From Promethearchaeota archaeon (GTDB taxonomy: Archaea > Asgardarchaeota > Lokiarchaeia > Sigyniarchaeales > Promethearchaeaceae): 64,000 bases of DNA. The notes under the pieces were generated by a model. It was given only the letters and a program-made list of their open reading frames with translations, did no database searches and was not told the origin of the DNA. This document shows, in pieces, positions 1-8,142 of the stretch (positions are counted from its first letter, which is position 1; every line of letters begins with the position of its first letter). Made by a program: the position numbers and the translations under genes. Location: NCBI GenBank assembly GCA_016933055.1, contig JAFGBS010000002.1:62001-126000 (forward strand), written 5' to 3'.

Positions 1-168
1 TAAGGTGTTTGTTTCATTAATTTAGGTAGGAAATTCCCCGTTTTTCATTTCAAAACAAAATTAATGTGCCTGATATAAATATTCTAAGGTCGAGGTACTA
101 GTATGTACAAGTTAGGTACTTGTAGGATAGCTATCTACTTCAGCCACGAATAGCAGATATGAATCACG

Positions 169-660
169 ATGGATCCATTATCCCCGAAAGAATTAGAAAA
201 ACTAAAATATGATTTAAGGAAGTACCCCATTCGTCCACATATCGGAGTTGGTGGATTATTCATACATAAAGGGCATATTCTGCTAATCCAAAGAAAATAT
301 GACCCCGGTGCTCATAAGTGGTCTATCCCAGGAGGTCATTTAAAATTAGGGGAAATGTGTAAAGAAGGTGCAGAGCGAGAGTTTATGGAAGAGACTGCTC
401 TTAAAGCAAATGCAAAAGACTTAGCAGGGATTATCGATACGGTAATCTATGATGACCAGCATAAAATAAAATATCATTACGTGTTAATTAATTATTTTAT
501 GGAAGTCATCGATGAACGGTTTTCCGATGATAAGAGGATGCCGAAACTGGAAGCACATTCTGATGCGGAGGATATTCAATTTGTTCTCTTAGAGAACATC
601 TCAAAATTGGAAATCACGGGATCATTACGAACCCTTCTGCAAGATCTTTCAATTCTCTAA
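169..660 (+). CDS. Nudix hydrolase (163 aa)
   Basis: Nudix-fold pyrophosphohydrolase. A Nudix box is visible around residues 55-78: GGH followed by KLGE and then REFMEETA, which fits the G-x5-E-x7-REUxEE signature. One substitution (T for the last G) still leaves the catalytic glutamates in place. The substrate cannot be read from the sequence. Possibilities include ADP-ribose, oxidised nucleotides or a toxic thiamine-pathway product. The last is suggested only by position, 55 bp ahead of thiC on the same strand. The ATG start fits the family length. The 168 bases ahead hold no gene I recognise. Confidence 0.88.
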   Translation: MDPLSPKELEKLKYDLRKYPIRPHIGVGGLFIHKGHILLIQRKYDPGAHKWSIPGGHLKLGEMCKEGAEREFMEETALKANAKDLAGIIDTVIYDDQHKIKYHYVLINYFMEVIDERFSDDKRMPKLEAHSDAEDIQFVLLENISKLEITGSLRTLLQDLSIL

Positions 661-715
661 TATTCCATTTTGCTATCCATAGGTTAATTTGGTTTGTGAG
701 ATTGATCATGTTGTA

Positions 716-2023
716 ATGACGCTCCAGATGAAAAGTGCTAAAGCTGGAAATATAAGTCCCGAAATGGAAAAAATCGCGAAAAATGAAAGCATCGATGTCG
801 AATTGGTAAGGAAAGGTATTGCAAGCGGAAGAATAGTAATTTTCAAGAGTACAACTAGTACCTGTAACCCATTAGGAATTGGAGAAGGGTTATCTGTTAA
901 AATAAATAGCAATATTGGTGCTTCCCAAAAAGTTTTTGACATCCATCAAGAAGTGGAAAAAGCAAAAATTTCAGAACGATATGGAGCAGACACCATTATG
1001 GATTTAACATCTGGTCCCACCGAACAAGCTATACGCGAAGTGCGTTCGGCAGTTTTGAAAAATATCACAGTACCTTTAGGGACGGTTCCCATGTACCAAA
1101 TTGCAGTTCGTGCGATTGAAAAAGCAGGAGGAATCGTTAATATGACGGAAGATGATATGTTCTGCGTTGTGGAAGAACAGGCGAAAGAGGGGGTAGACTT
1201 TTTCACCATTCATGCCGGAGTAACAAAAACACTTGCCGAATATATTAAAAAACATCCCCGGTTTATGGGCATAGTAAGTCGTGGAGGAACTATAACCGCA
1301 GTTTGGACTTTACAAAACGATCTAGAAAATCCATTCTATTCTAATTTTGATTATTTATTGGAGATGGCTCAAAATTATGATTTTTCCTTATCGTTAGGGG
1401 ATGGATTCCGCCCTGGTTGCATTTTCGATTCTACCGATTACCCCCAAATCCAAGAACTTCTTACCTTATCTCGATTAGTTAAACGCGCGCATGAAAAGAA
1501 TGTTCAGATTATTTGTGAAGGTCCCGGACATATACCTGCTCATCAGATCGCAGAGAATATACGATTACAAAAATCCGTTACCGACGGAGCACCTTTTTAT
1601 GTGTTAGGACCCCTTGTAACGGATATTGCTCCGGGATATGACCATATTGTGGGGGCTATTGGGGGAGTGATTGCAGGTTTGAGTGGAGTAGATTATTTGT
1701 GTTATATTACTCCAGCAGAGCATTTAGGACTCCCCACATTGGAAGAGGTGAAAGAAGGAGTGATTACATTCAAGATTGCTGCCCATGCGATTGATTTAAC
1801 ACGCAATTGGGATCGAGCTTCCGCTTGGGATCAGAAAATGGATAGAGCTCGAAGAGACTTAGACTGGGAGGAGCAAATTAGAATCGGGATTGATCCAGAA
1901 AAAGCTAGATGTATTCGAGAAAGAGACGGTGCTATTGAACGGAATGAACCATGTACTATGTGTGGAAATCTCTGCGCCATCAAAATTCTGGAAGATACAA
2001 TAAAAAAGGATAAAGAGGATTAA
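716..2023 (+). CDS. thiC: Phosphomethylpyrimidine synthase ThiC
   Basis: Radical-SAM enzyme that converts aminoimidazole ribotide to HMP phosphate, the pyrimidine half of thiamine. It shows the family core motifs DLTSGPT, SRGGT, DGFRPG, CEGPGH and GLPTLEEV. A C-terminal cysteine cluster CTMCGNLC holds the 4Fe-4S cluster. I chose the ATG at 716, giving 435 aa. Its MTLQMKSAKAGNISPEM start matches the usual archaeal ThiC N-terminus, while a TTG at 689 would add nine unconserved residues. The gene faces the convergent thiN gene, whose stop overlaps its end by 4 bp, so both halves of thiamine synthesis meet here. Confidence 0.96.
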   Translation: MTLQMKSAKAGNISPEMEKIAKNESIDVELVRKGIASGRIVIFKSTTSTCNPLGIGEGLSVKINSNIGASQKVFDIHQEVEKAKISERYGADTIMDLTSGPTEQAIREVRSAVLKNITVPLGTVPMYQIAVRAIEKAGGIVNMTEDDMFCVVEEQAKEGVDFFTIHAGVTKTLAEYIKKHPRFMGIVSRGGTITAVWTLQNDLENPFYSNFDYLLEMAQNYDFSLSLGDGFRPGCIFDSTDYPQIQELLTLSRLVKRAHEKNVQIICEGPGHIPAHQIAENIRLQKSVTDGAPFYVLGPLVTDIAPGYDHIVGAIGGVIAGLSGVDYLCYITPAEHLGLPTLEEVKEGVITFKIAAHAIDLTRNWDRASAWDQKMDRARRDLDWEEQIRIGIDPEKARCIRERDGAIERNEPCTMCGNLCAIKILEDTIKKDKED

Positions 2024-2580
2024 TCGACTAAATTTAAAATCAGTTGAATTTTTTCGATTAATTCATCTGAATTCTTAGCAAACAGACGGACCATGGGTTC
2101 TTTTCCCATTTCTCCCGTATCCCATATAATATCGGGTATTTTTTGATATTTTTGATATACATTATTGATGATCCAAGACATAGAGGAATCTTCGGTTTGT
2201 TGAGTCTCCATGGGCTGATTAGTGCGATCGATCTCCACAAGAAGAAGATGTGTGCGGGACAGGTTTTCAATGAGTTTTGGACTGTATCGAATATTAATAA
2301 CTGCTGAAATGGTTGGATCAAACTTTCTGGCGGTAAGTAATAATCTTCCTGTGTGGTTCGTTGCACCGAATGTGATAGGCCCTGCTGCTTTTGGCATACC
2401 TTGCACAATAGTGATTCGGCCATCCACACCAGCAATATCATCAAGAGATGTCGCATCTGGTGAAGCTACAGCGACATTTGTCCGAACCTCTGGAATGAGT
2501 CTAGAAAATTTCTTAGCACTGCTGATAAATTCAATAATATTTTTCACTTTTTCTAGTATTTCTTTGTGTTTTGAACGCAT
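2020..2580 (-). CDS. thiN: ThiN-type thiamine-phosphate synthase
   Basis: Stand-alone ThiN domain, which replaces ThiE in many archaea and joins HMP diphosphate to HET phosphate. Motifs resembling the family are INIRYSP, a DRTNQP stretch and the C-terminal PDIIWDTGEMGKEPMVR. In most archaea this domain is fused to the kinase ThiD or to a DNA-binding domain. Here only the domain itself is present, about 186 aa. I chose the ATG at 2580 because the longer frame to 2736 would overlap the start of the divergent transporter gene. It is convergent with thiC, which supports the assignment. Confidence 0.82.
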   Translation of the reverse strand: MRSKHKEILEKVKNIIEFISSAKKFSRLIPEVRTNVAVASPDATSLDDIAGVDGRITIVQGMPKAAGPITFGATNHTGRLLLTARKFDPTISAVINIRYSPKLIENLSRTHLLLVEIDRTNQPMETQQTEDSSMSWIINNVYQKYQKIPDIIWDTGEMGKEPMVRLFAKNSDELIEKIQLILNLVD

Positions 2581-2638
2581 GAGGGATTCACTTATAAAGA
2601 GTACAAAATTTTTAGGGAATTGCTTGTAGTATAGTGTT

Positions 2639-3790
2639 ATGCAAGGGTCGATCCCAAATATTGTCTTGGGTAGTATATTTTGTTTTTTTATGATTTTTCT
2701 TTCTGTTTTTATCGTTTTAATTTGGAAATCTTCCAAATTCCAAGGTATTGATCAACGTGTTTTTCTTGGGATCATCACATTTCTATATGGATTATTTGTT
2801 TTGTTAATTTCGTTCGATTTAACGTTGTTTCAGACGCAATTGGTTTTTATATTTAGTATTGGTCTAGTCAATGCATTACTCATCGCAATTTCTTTTGTGA
2901 TCCTATTAGGTTCAAAATATCTCATTGGTACTTTTATTTCTGGTATTTTTTTCATTATAGAAGTTGCTTTCATGATGATTACAACAACTATGCAAGACCT
3001 TTATATCGTTGCAGCTATTCTGATCTCAGTTCCATCCTTATTTTTCATTGTGATTGCTATCTACGCACAAAGTACAGCTAAAAAAAGAGAACTATATTTT
3101 AGTATTATATTTGCGATTTTTGGAATTGCTATTCTATCTAGTACTACTAGTTTGATGCTTATATTTAGTGATTCAGGACATTCATTATGGTTATTGATAT
3201 TATTATTAACCGGAGCCCTCAGCATATTGACATCGGTAATATATTTTCAAAAGGACGAAAGTCGGGGGTATCATCTAGCTTTACGTGTTGCTCTGACAGC
3301 AATGTTTACTGCGTTGGGCGTTGTTCTTAGTTTCATTAATCCTTTTGCGTATTTCGAATTGGGAGGTTTTAAAGTTAATCCGTTTGCTCATTTAATTAAT
3401 GCCATTGCAGGTGTATTTTTAGGTCCATTTTGGGCAGTCCTTGCAGCGTTATTTATAGCAATAATTCGGTTTAGTGTTGGCATCGGAACTATTTTTGCCT
3501 TTCCAGGGGGAATACCAGGGGCTTTAGTAGTGGGAATTGTAGCAGCCGTGATCAGTGCAATGAAACGAGAAAGATTCCGAATTATTGCTTCATTATGTGA
3601 ACCAATTGGAACTGTGGGTATTGGCGCAGTTATTAGTTACGCCTTTATGGGAGCACCTTCGACTATTTTCTTGTGGGGTGGTTTTGCTATTTCCTCAGTT
3701 CTTGGTTCCATTCTTGGTTTTACAATCCTCTTGATACTACGAAAGCGAAACATCAATTACTTTCAATTTGGTGAGAACGCGATTGGGTGA
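2639..3790 (+). CDS. ThiW-like ECF transporter S component with N-terminal membrane extension
   Basis: Integral membrane protein of 383 aa. The C-terminal part, about residues 215-375, resembles the ThiW family of ECF-type S components. It shows the pattern ALTAMFTALGVVLS, then a conserved NAIAGVFLGPFWAVLAAL stretch, then GIGTIFAFPGGIPGALVVG. ThiW is predicted to bind the thiamine thiazole precursor. About 200 residues of further membrane helices precede this domain and are not part of a usual S component. The gene is divergent from thiN with a short shared upstream region, consistent with a thiamine or thiazole uptake role. No ATPase or EcfT gene of this system lies in the window. Confidence 0.75.
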   Translation: MQGSIPNIVLGSIFCFFMIFLSVFIVLIWKSSKFQGIDQRVFLGIITFLYGLFVLLISFDLTLFQTQLVFIFSIGLVNALLIAISFVILLGSKYLIGTFISGIFFIIEVAFMMITTTMQDLYIVAAILISVPSLFFIVIAIYAQSTAKKRELYFSIIFAIFGIAILSSTTSLMLIFSDSGHSLWLLILLLTGALSILTSVIYFQKDESRGYHLALRVALTAMFTALGVVLSFINPFAYFELGGFKVNPFAHLINAIAGVFLGPFWAVLAALFIAIIRFSVGIGTIFAFPGGIPGALVVGIVAAVISAMKRERFRIIASLCEPIGTVGIGAVISYAFMGAPSTIFLWGGFAISSVLGSILGFTILLILRKRNINYFQFGENAIG

Positions 3791-4469
3791 AGATGTAGTA
3801 TTTTACTCTAAATATTCACAATTTGGTAGAAATAATATTGTTCTATATTCTGATCCGTACTTATGTCATCAATTGCGATTATTAGCCTTCTCCGAATGCC
3901 TAGGGAAAAGTGTATTACTTTTTGGTGAATCTAATGTGGGAAAAACCGAAATTACTTCTGAATTTCTCTCTTTTGTGCTTTCCTCTTCAAAATTGGAGAA
4001 AATTTATGTTGTTGATATCGGTCCAGAGCGATTTCGGATGGGAGGGTTGGAAATCGGCGGGAAAATATCGGATTTTGATGACACATATCACACAAATCCA
4101 AAAGTTACGACATTTTCCTACCCTATTACCCCACCACGTAGTAATTCAAGTTCTTACTTGGAAATCTACAAAAAATCCTTGCAAAATTATAAAATAATAA
4201 TTAAGGATATGGAAAAAATAGTCGAATACCTTTTTTCACAACAAAGTATTTCGTGTGCTCTTATTATCAATGATCTCAGTATTTTTTTGCATATGGGTTC
4301 CTTAAGGCTAATACGATCCCTTTTAAAAACATCTCATACCATTTTCGTTAATTCCTATTATGGTACGGTTCTTTCAGATGATTTCGGTTCAAATCTTACC
4401 TTTAGAGAACGTGTGTTAGTCAATAGGATGATTCGACATTTTGATTATCCTATTCGCTTAATACATTAG
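3783..4469 (+). CDS. P-loop NTPase of unknown function
   Basis: Protein of about 228 aa with a clear Walker A motif, GESNVGKT, near residues 48-55. A hydrophobic strand ending in VVDIGPER follows and could act like the strand after a kinase P-loop. A second strand, CALIINDLSIF, may carry the Walker B aspartate. I recognise no family. The best start is TTG 3783, preceded by the ribosome-site-like GGTGAG at 3770-3775 and overlapping the end of the ThiW-like gene, so the two are probably cotranslated. TTG 3768 and GTG 3771 are alternatives. The 3' end overlaps the convergent RING gene by 4 bp. Confidence 0.65.
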   Translation: MGEDVVFYSKYSQFGRNNIVLYSDPYLCHQLRLLAFSECLGKSVLLFGESNVGKTEITSEFLSFVLSSSKLEKIYVVDIGPERFRMGGLEIGGKISDFDDTYHTNPKVTTFSYPITPPRSNSSSYLEIYKKSLQNYKIIIKDMEKIVEYLFSQQSISCALIINDLSIFLHMGSLRLIRSLLKTSHTIFVNSYYGTVLSDDFGSNLTFRERVLVNRMIRHFDYPIRLIH

Positions 4470-5173
4470 CAAGATTGTTCAGAAGTGAGTTTTTCAATAA
4501 TATTCGCTACTTCTTCCAAAATTTTTGATAATTTAGACTTGGATAGAGAATCCCGGGATGATTCATTCAAGATCATTGTAAGATTTTGATAGGATCGCTG
4601 ATAAGCCCACAACGCTTTATCATCCAATCCTAAACTTTCAAAATCCTTTCCAAGGTAATAAAAAGCAAGAGGATACTTATAATTATTTTTGATTAAGCGC
4701 ATGAGAGTTGCTACGGAAAGGTCATACCGGCCACTGAGAAAATAAGTTTTTCCCAATAAGAATTTGGCTTCCTCATTGCTTGGATCGTCATGATCCAATA
4801 CATCAAAAATAATATTTAGACTCGCAGCGTATTTCTGTTCTAAGAGGAGCTTTTTTGCTCGGTTCAGTTTATCGATAACTACCACACATTCTTCAATTTC
4901 TGCTTCTTCATGCGGTATATCTGGGGGTAGTACTTCCTCAATTTGGGATTTTTTGGAATATCGATCCAAAATAACCTCAGAATATTTCGTATTACACACA
5001 GGACAGAATTCAGATTGTATCAGCCACATCTTTAAGCAAGGATCGATATGGAGATAATGCCCATTGTCACATGCCACATAATTTGCATCCTCTAGGTATT
5101 CCTCAGGATTTAATACTATTTTAGTATGGCATACAACACAACTGATCTCTGAATTCATGTATATCACGTACAT
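4466..5173 (-). CDS. RING-like zinc finger protein with TPR-like C-terminus
   Basis: Protein of 235 aa. Residues 12-60 hold eight zinc ligands in cross-brace order: C12, C15, C35, H39, H42, C46, C57, C60. They include the eukaryote-like C-x3-W-L ... FCPVC ending of RING-H2 fingers. The spacing is slightly non-standard, with three residues between H42 and C46. Residues about 100-225 form helical pairs resembling tetratricopeptide repeats, a protein-binding scaffold. RING fingers usually act as ubiquitin E3 ligases, but no ubiquitin, E1 or E2 gene lies in this window, so that role is inference. A second ATG at 5158 is an alternative start. Confidence 0.72.
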   Translation of the reverse strand: MYVIYMNSEISCVVCHTKIVLNPEEYLEDANYVACDNGHYLHIDPCLKMWLIQSEFCPVCNTKYSEVILDRYSKKSQIEEVLPPDIPHEEAEIEECVVVIDKLNRAKKLLLEQKYAASLNIIFDVLDHDDPSNEEAKFLLGKTYFLSGRYDLSVATLMRLIKNNYKYPLAFYYLGKDFESLGLDDKALWAYQRSYQNLTMILNESSRDSLSKSKLSKILEEVANIIEKLTSEQSC

Positions 5174-5312
5174 CGAAGGTCATTCCAAAATGGTTTTGGA
5201 ATACCAATAAATAAAACGTACAGTTTGTCTACTGTAAACCACCTCAATATAAAAAAGGAATCAGTATTAGGTGGAAATCAGTGTAGTGAATATTGCTCCT
5301 GAATTCTACGAA

Positions 5313-5633
5313 CTATTTTTCTTCGTCTTTTTTCGCAATTTCGATCTCAATGGAAGAAACGTTTGAAACTTTACCATCGGCGTTTTTTAATTGTTCTGTG
5401 CTTAATCGGATATCAACGTAGATTGCATTGGTTACAAATTTCTTTTTTAGGATTTCTGCTACATCTACTGCTCTGCTAATTCGCTTGCCGCGTGCCTTGA
5501 TCGTACAGTGTTTAGCCTTACCCGTTTCCTCATCTTCCTCATTTAAAATAACCATTGCGGCCATTACATAATTCATAATAGGTCGTGTGCCGATGTATAC
5601 GCTCTGATCATTATCTTTATCATTTCTGGTCAT
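5313..5633 (-). CDS. albA: Alba DNA/RNA-binding protein, copy 1
   Basis: Alba family chromatin and RNA-binding protein, 106 aa. It shows VYIGTRPIMNYVMAAM at the N-terminus, the ARGKRISRAVDVAEIL loop-helix with the lysines that contact nucleic acid, and a C-terminal SSIEIEI strand. It carries a small acidic insertion (EEDEETGKA) in the loop after the second strand that copy 2 lacks. A ribosome site GAGAGGT precedes the ATG. It lies downstream of copy 2 on the same strand, about 200 bp apart, so the two may be transcribed separately. Confidence 0.95.
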   Translation of the reverse strand: MTRNDKDNDQSVYIGTRPIMNYVMAAMVILNEEDEETGKAKHCTIKARGKRISRAVDVAEILKKKFVTNAIYVDIRLSTEQLKNADGKVSNVSSIEIEIAKKDEEK

Positions 5634-5841
5634 ATCTTTTACCTCTCGAGAGTTATATCACTTTTTCTAATGTGTTAAATTGGTTTGTCGCTATGTTGGT
5701 GTTGTCGTTGTACAGCTTTACGACTTGTAACTTTTATATGCAGACCGTATTTAAAATTTTTGAAAACTATCGAATGAATCTTGTGGGGGGGAATTTGCTT
5801 CACAATTCATGGAAAAAGGAAAAATAGAGAAGAATTGTAGT

Positions 5842-6156
5842 TTATTGAAGTTTTTCTCTTTCAGTTTCGGGAATAACAAGATCAATTTCAATTGAGGAAA
5901 CATTGCTTGTCTTCCCATCGGGATTGGGTCGTTGTTCGGTATTGAGTCTTATCTCTTCGTATTCGGCTTCGGGTACAAATTTGTTTTTTAGTATTTCAGC
6001 TACGTCAACTGCGGCGTTAATGGCTCTTCCTCGTGCCTTTAGAGACACGAAACGGTTCTTTTTAATGATCAACATGCTGGCTGTTATATAATTTATTTTT
6101 GGACTGTTACCGATGTATACAGAGAGTTCGTCGTCGTTTTTTTTCTCTTGTGGCAT
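5842..6156 (-). CDS. albA: Alba DNA/RNA-binding protein, copy 2
   Basis: Second Alba paralog, 104 aa. It shares VYIGNSPKINYITASM, KARGRAINAAVDVAEIL and SSIEIDLV with copy 1 but diverges in the loops. Two Alba proteins in one archaeon can form heterodimers that alter DNA bridging. The ATG is preceded by AAGGAT and, about 90 bp further up, by an AT-rich TATA-like element. A short ATG out of frame lies 7 bases ahead of the start. Confidence 0.95.
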   Translation of the reverse strand: MPQEKKNDDELSVYIGNSPKINYITASMLIIKKNRFVSLKARGRAINAAVDVAEILKNKFVPEAEYEEIRLNTEQRPNPDGKTSNVSSIEIDLVIPETEREKLQ

Positions 6157-6180
6157 TTTTCATGGATCCTTGGGGTGATT

Positions 6181-6206
6181 TTGATAGTAATGATAGTAAT
6201 GATAGA
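6181..6206. repeat. Short tandem repeat of GATAGTAAT
   Basis: A 9-base unit GATAGTAAT occurs twice in a row followed by GATAG, directly upstream of the second Alba gene, between its likely TATA element and its start codon. It could be slippage in the 5' leader or a binding site. No function is shown by the sequence. Confidence 0.6.
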
Positions 6207-6245
6207 TTTTTGTCGTATGTACGACTTGCTAGAAAAAATAGCTAC

Positions 6246-6258
6246 AAATATATTTAAA
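6246..6258 (-). promoter_or_regulatory. TATA-like element upstream of Alba copy 2
   Basis: On the minus strand the sequence reads TTTAAATATATT, an archaeal TATA-box-like stretch about 90 bases ahead of the Alba start codon. It implies a leader of some 60 bases. Position and composition are the only evidence. Confidence 0.35.
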
Positions 6259-6311
6259 TGTAAGTAATGGAAGTAGAGAAAGAGTTGGAATTGTTCTTGG
6301 AAGAATTCTAT

Positions 6312-6569
6312 TTATTGTCCAAATTCGATGAAAACAACATTATCTCCGCGTATGAGAATTTGACCTAATTCCTCGCGTTCTTCCACAAGTTCCCCGTTTT
6401 CATTCTCAATTTCATAAATTTGAGTGCACTGATCTAAAAATAGGTTCAAGTGTTGATCAAATGATTTAAGCTCGCCTCGAAACAGACGGTTTTTCTTTAT
6501 TTTTATCAGAATTATCTTGTCCAAGCTTTTCCGTAGTTCTTCAATAGGATCCCGTATTGATCTCTGCAT
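6312..6569 (-). CDS. LSm/Sm-like archaeal protein
   Basis: Sm-fold RNA-binding protein of 85 aa that forms a ring and binds U-rich RNA. The Sm1 motif is visible as ILIKIKKNRLFRGELKSFDQHLNLFLD and the Sm2 motif as ILIRGDNVVFIEF. The ATG at 6569 is preceded by a good ribosome site, GGAGG at 6579-6583. The longer frame to 6614 would bypass that site, so I reject it. Archaeal LSm proteins act in tRNA and small RNA metabolism. Confidence 0.95.
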   Translation of the reverse strand: MQRSIRDPIEELRKSLDKIILIKIKKNRLFRGELKSFDQHLNLFLDQCTQIYEIENENGELVEEREELGQILIRGDNVVFIEFGQ

Positions 6570-6578
6570 TTCTAGTTT

Positions 6579-6583
6579 CCTCC
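6579..6583 (-). promoter_or_regulatory. Shine-Dalgarno site that fixes the LSm start
   Basis: GGAGG on the minus strand, about 10 bases ahead of the ATG at 6569. It decides between this start and the 15-codon longer frame. Confidence 0.7.
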
Positions 6584-6669
6584 AAGGGAGAATATTATTA
6601 CATAGAGTGCGCAAAATTAAAAGGTTTTGAATAAATTTACGAGAGAAAGGAGTGAATGGAGCATTAGAC

Positions 6670-8007
6670 TTATGGATTCATCAAGTTTTTATTTTTTTTA
6701 TCTTTCAGATAGTGTTTTAGTTCCTCTCCCACAATTTCGTTAACAATGGCGTAAAATTCTTTATCGCTTACCCCAGAGGTAATTTTAGCTAAATCTTTCT
6801 TAATCCTTTCAAAAATCTTTCTTATATCATCTTTAGGTGCTTTTTCTTGATGCTCCTTGACTTTCGCTACAATTTTACCTAAGACCTCTTTAGGAAAATC
6901 CATATCAATCAATTTGAGTTTTTCGGATAATGCATTGATTATTGCGCCACTACCTGATAATTTTCCCAAGTAAAATTTGCGGTTCCTTCCCACAACCTTT
7001 GGATTAATAGGTTCATAAGTTAAGGGATGACTAAGCATCGCATTTACATGTAACCCACTTTCATGACTGAAGGAAAATGGCCCTACTACGGGTTTGTGCA
7101 TGTTCAAAGGCAAACAAAATAAGCCTTCAACTAATTGACTTAATTCGTATAATTTTTCCAGTTTTATTCCTGTTTTTATACCCAGTCGTTCCAAATTCAT
7201 TACAACTTCTTCCAAAGCAGCATTTCCAGCGCGTTCTCCGTATCCATTTACGCAAGTATGGGGGTATTTTGCACCATATAGAACTGCTTGTACAGTATTA
7301 GCTACAGCAAGTCCGAAATCATTATGCATATGCACGCCTAATCCGATGGAACCATTAATACCTTGAATTTCTTTTTTGATTTTTTCAACTAAGTAGGCAA
7401 TAGAAGAGGGAATCATAACTCCAACAGTATCACTTAGGATGATGCGTTTTACTCCATTTTCCACGGCAACTTTATTCACATTTAGCAGATGATCCCATTC
7501 GGCCCGAGAAGCATCTTCAGACACCCAATTTACAACTAATCCGTGATCTATTGCATACACGATCATCTCTTCAATTAAGCTGATTTCTTTGGAAGGAGTC
7601 AGTTTAAGAATATTCATCATTAATTGAGAAACCGGCATGAAAAGAACGATTTCATCCACATTCGCTTGAATGCATGCATCAATATCGGATTTTCGAGGAC
7701 GCGCTATTGCAAGAATTTTACTACGGCTAAATCCCTCATTAGTGATAGTTTTTACAGTTTCTAACTCCGCTGAGGAAATTGCAGGAAATCCCACGGCAAT
7801 AAGCGAGACTCCAATTTCATCTAGAGCTTTGGCAATGGTGATTTTGTCCTCTTGCGTCAAATATACACCAGGAGATTGTTCTCCATCTCGAAGTGTTTCA
7901 TCCCATATTTCAACCTTCTTGGGATAATCTTTAGGGAGCACTCCCATATCAAAATTATAATCGTAGAGTTGATCTCGTACTTCCCTACTGGAGAATCGAT
8001 ATTTCAT
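6670..8007 (-). CDS. Homocitrate / 2-isopropylmalate synthase family enzyme
   Basis: DRE-TIM acyltransferase of 445 aa that condenses acetyl-CoA with a 2-oxo acid. Key motifs are DETLRDGEQSPG near residue 36, the metal-binding HMHNDFGLA, the NGYGERAGNAALEEV helix and HESGLHVNAML. The region GRNRKFYLGKLSGSGAI resembles homocitrate synthase and AksA-type enzymes more than LeuA with its long regulatory domain, which is absent here. Substrate choice is unresolved: lysine via aminoadipate, leucine, isoleucine via citramalate, or long-chain homologs. A ribosome site GAGGAT precedes the ATG. A dehydrogenase of the following pathway step lies near 15.7-16.8 kb. Confidence 0.85.
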   Translation of the reverse strand: MKYRFSSREVRDQLYDYNFDMGVLPKDYPKKVEIWDETLRDGEQSPGVYLTQEDKITIAKALDEIGVSLIAVGFPAISSAELETVKTITNEGFSRSKILAIARPRKSDIDACIQANVDEIVLFMPVSQLMMNILKLTPSKEISLIEEMIVYAIDHGLVVNWVSEDASRAEWDHLLNVNKVAVENGVKRIILSDTVGVMIPSSIAYLVEKIKKEIQGINGSIGLGVHMHNDFGLAVANTVQAVLYGAKYPHTCVNGYGERAGNAALEEVVMNLERLGIKTGIKLEKLYELSQLVEGLFCLPLNMHKPVVGPFSFSHESGLHVNAMLSHPLTYEPINPKVVGRNRKFYLGKLSGSGAIINALSEKLKLIDMDFPKEVLGKIVAKVKEHQEKAPKDDIRKIFERIKKDLAKITSGVSDKEFYAIVNEIVGEELKHYLKDKKNKNLMNP

Positions 8008-8142
8008 ATAAATATCCTCAACTTGTCGACAGTTGATTCTGAGGTTGCTTCTTTATTAATAAATCTTCATGGTGTTTTCGAAAATGAAAAAAAAGATGGG
8101 GGATTGTATACTTCATTCTTCGAATTAAACAAAGGTAACAAA

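Noticed and set aside
1..168. Short repeats GGTACTAGTATGTAC and AGGTACTTGT in the first bases
   Set aside because: They form no clear stem or family element. The region is the edge of the window and probably a promoter region.
2222..2629. Long open frame on the + strand across thiN
   Set aside because: It is antisense to the ThiN domain, whose motifs are clear on the minus strand.
2581..2638. TPP riboswitch between thiN and the transporter, or ahead of thiC
   Set aside because: The spacers are too short and the conserved thi-box sequences are not present.
2581..2736. Extension of thiN to an upstream start
   Set aside because: It would overlap the start of the transporter gene and adds sequence not typical of ThiN.
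5585..5827. Plus-strand open frame of 80 codons between the Alba genes
   Set aside because: It overlaps the Alba start, has no ribosome site and shows no recognisable protein pattern.
7852..8142. N-terminal extension of the GPN-loop GTPase gene
   Set aside because: It overlaps the start of the divergent synthase gene and lacks conservation. ATG 8143 has a ribosome site and the right length.
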